In this document: positions 63,675-64,000 of the stretch, one piece after another | Layout of the letters: the number at the start of each line of letters is the position of its first letter | Numbering within the stretch: position 1 is the stretch's first letter | Assembly: GCA_002205965.3 (NCBI GenBank) | Contig: NADL03000496.1 | Coordinates: forward strand, 186,001-250,000 | Source: Kappaphycus alvarezii | Taxonomy: Eukaryota > Rhodophyta > Florideophyceae > Gigartinales > Solieriaceae | DNA length: 64,000 bases | Reading direction: 5' to 3' | Program-made: the position numbers and the translations under genes | The notes under the pieces: model-generated | What the model saw: only the letters and a program-made list of their open reading frames with translations | What the model was told of the DNA's origin: nothing | Database searches by the model: none

Positions 63675-64000
63675 TGATAGGGGTTAAATCGTCGGGAGAA
63701 AGATATTCAGAATCAACCACCCCAAGAAGGAGGTGTTGCAAGCGACAAAAGTGCTACCGTGGTATAGTTGAACGAACGAAAAGGAGTGTATATGGGAAGA
63801 CAGTTGAAGGGCTACAAGCAAGTATGGAAGGGGCAGGGTCTACCACTGATGCTTGCGACTAGGAAAAATTTCTTGGGTCTGAAGTTGACTCTCAACTTCC
63901 TACTACTCGGAGCTTGACCTGAAGTTGTCTGCCAACTTGCTTGACCTCTCAAGGAGGAAGCACTTTACTCAGCTTATATAGACCTTTCGGCTAATCCTAA
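63675..64000 (-). mobile_element. gypsy LTR (minus), cut by the window edge
   Basis: Starts TGATAGGGGTTAAATCGTCG and follows the Gypsy-1 LTR (U5, R, up to TATATAGACC of the TATA region). It lies in a LINE-tail TSD, with GATGT (63670-63674) as the probable first half of its own 5-bp TSD. Whether it is solo or part of an element cannot be seen. It is absent from the left arm. Confidence 0.88.

Noticed and set aside
1..64000. CRISPR arrays, operons, prokaryotic promoters or prophage
   Set aside because: There are no direct-repeat/spacer arrays, no ribosome-binding-site pattern and no bacterial gene. All identifiable genes belong to eukaryotic transposable elements or nuclear tRNA.

Overview
This window is eukaryotic nuclear DNA made almost entirely of transposable elements, with no convincing host protein gene. 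The eukaryotic signs are Ty1/copia and Ty3/gypsy LTR retrotransposons, non-LTR retrotransposons (LINEs) with a C-terminal restriction-like endonuclease (RLE), a piggyBac-superfamily DNA transposon and a pair of nuclear-type tRNA-Gly(GCC) genes. The lineage cannot be fixed from the sequence. The GalEa/REcopia-like look of one copia integrase would suit a red alga or a similar protist, but that is a weak inference. Reading frames are broken throughout by single-base indels, so most protein features are called pseudogenes; some breaks may be consensus errors.

The dominant structure is a giant inverted repeat. The left arm (8676-38003) is the reverse complement of the right arm (46325-63674), with an 8.3 kb AT-rich spacer between them. 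Both arms hold the same ancestral order, from outside in: two tiny LINE tails, LINE-B, LINE-D, a nest of LINE tails, LINE-F flanked by a 260-bp module, a tRNA-Gly gene, a copia-related repeat holding a LINE tail, a solo gypsy-type LTR, and a tail fragment. Each arm later changed on its own. The left arm gained a copia element (Copia-2, TSD TCTAC) and a complete gypsy element (Gypsy-1, TSD CACTG). The right arm gained a piggyBac-like transposon (TSD CTAG) and lost about 1.2 kb by recombination between two direct LINE-tail copies. With these subtracted, the arms are about 14.6 and 14.5 kb.

Left of the arm (1-8675) lie a decayed copia element with a dead RT, a solo gypsy LTR, LINE-A, a minisatellite and a LINE C-terminal fragment. 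The spacer (38004-46324) holds old fragments: an RLE piece, LINE tails, decayed gypsy LTRs, a LINE-A piece and two unidentified coding-like stretches. At the right edge a gypsy LTR starts at 63675 and runs out of the window.

The most unusual biology is in Gypsy-1 and its relatives. Its LTRs carry an open reading frame for a short acidic protein with its own upstream TATA-like box, separate from the main LTR promoter. Traces of the same protein occur in at least three other, diverged LTRs here. Between integrase and the 3' LTR, Gypsy-1 also carries two accessory ORFs that resemble each other. A second theme is the many short LINE 3' ends (45-296 bp) flanked by 7-11 bp target-site duplications, which read as dead-on-arrival insertions of RLE LINEs.
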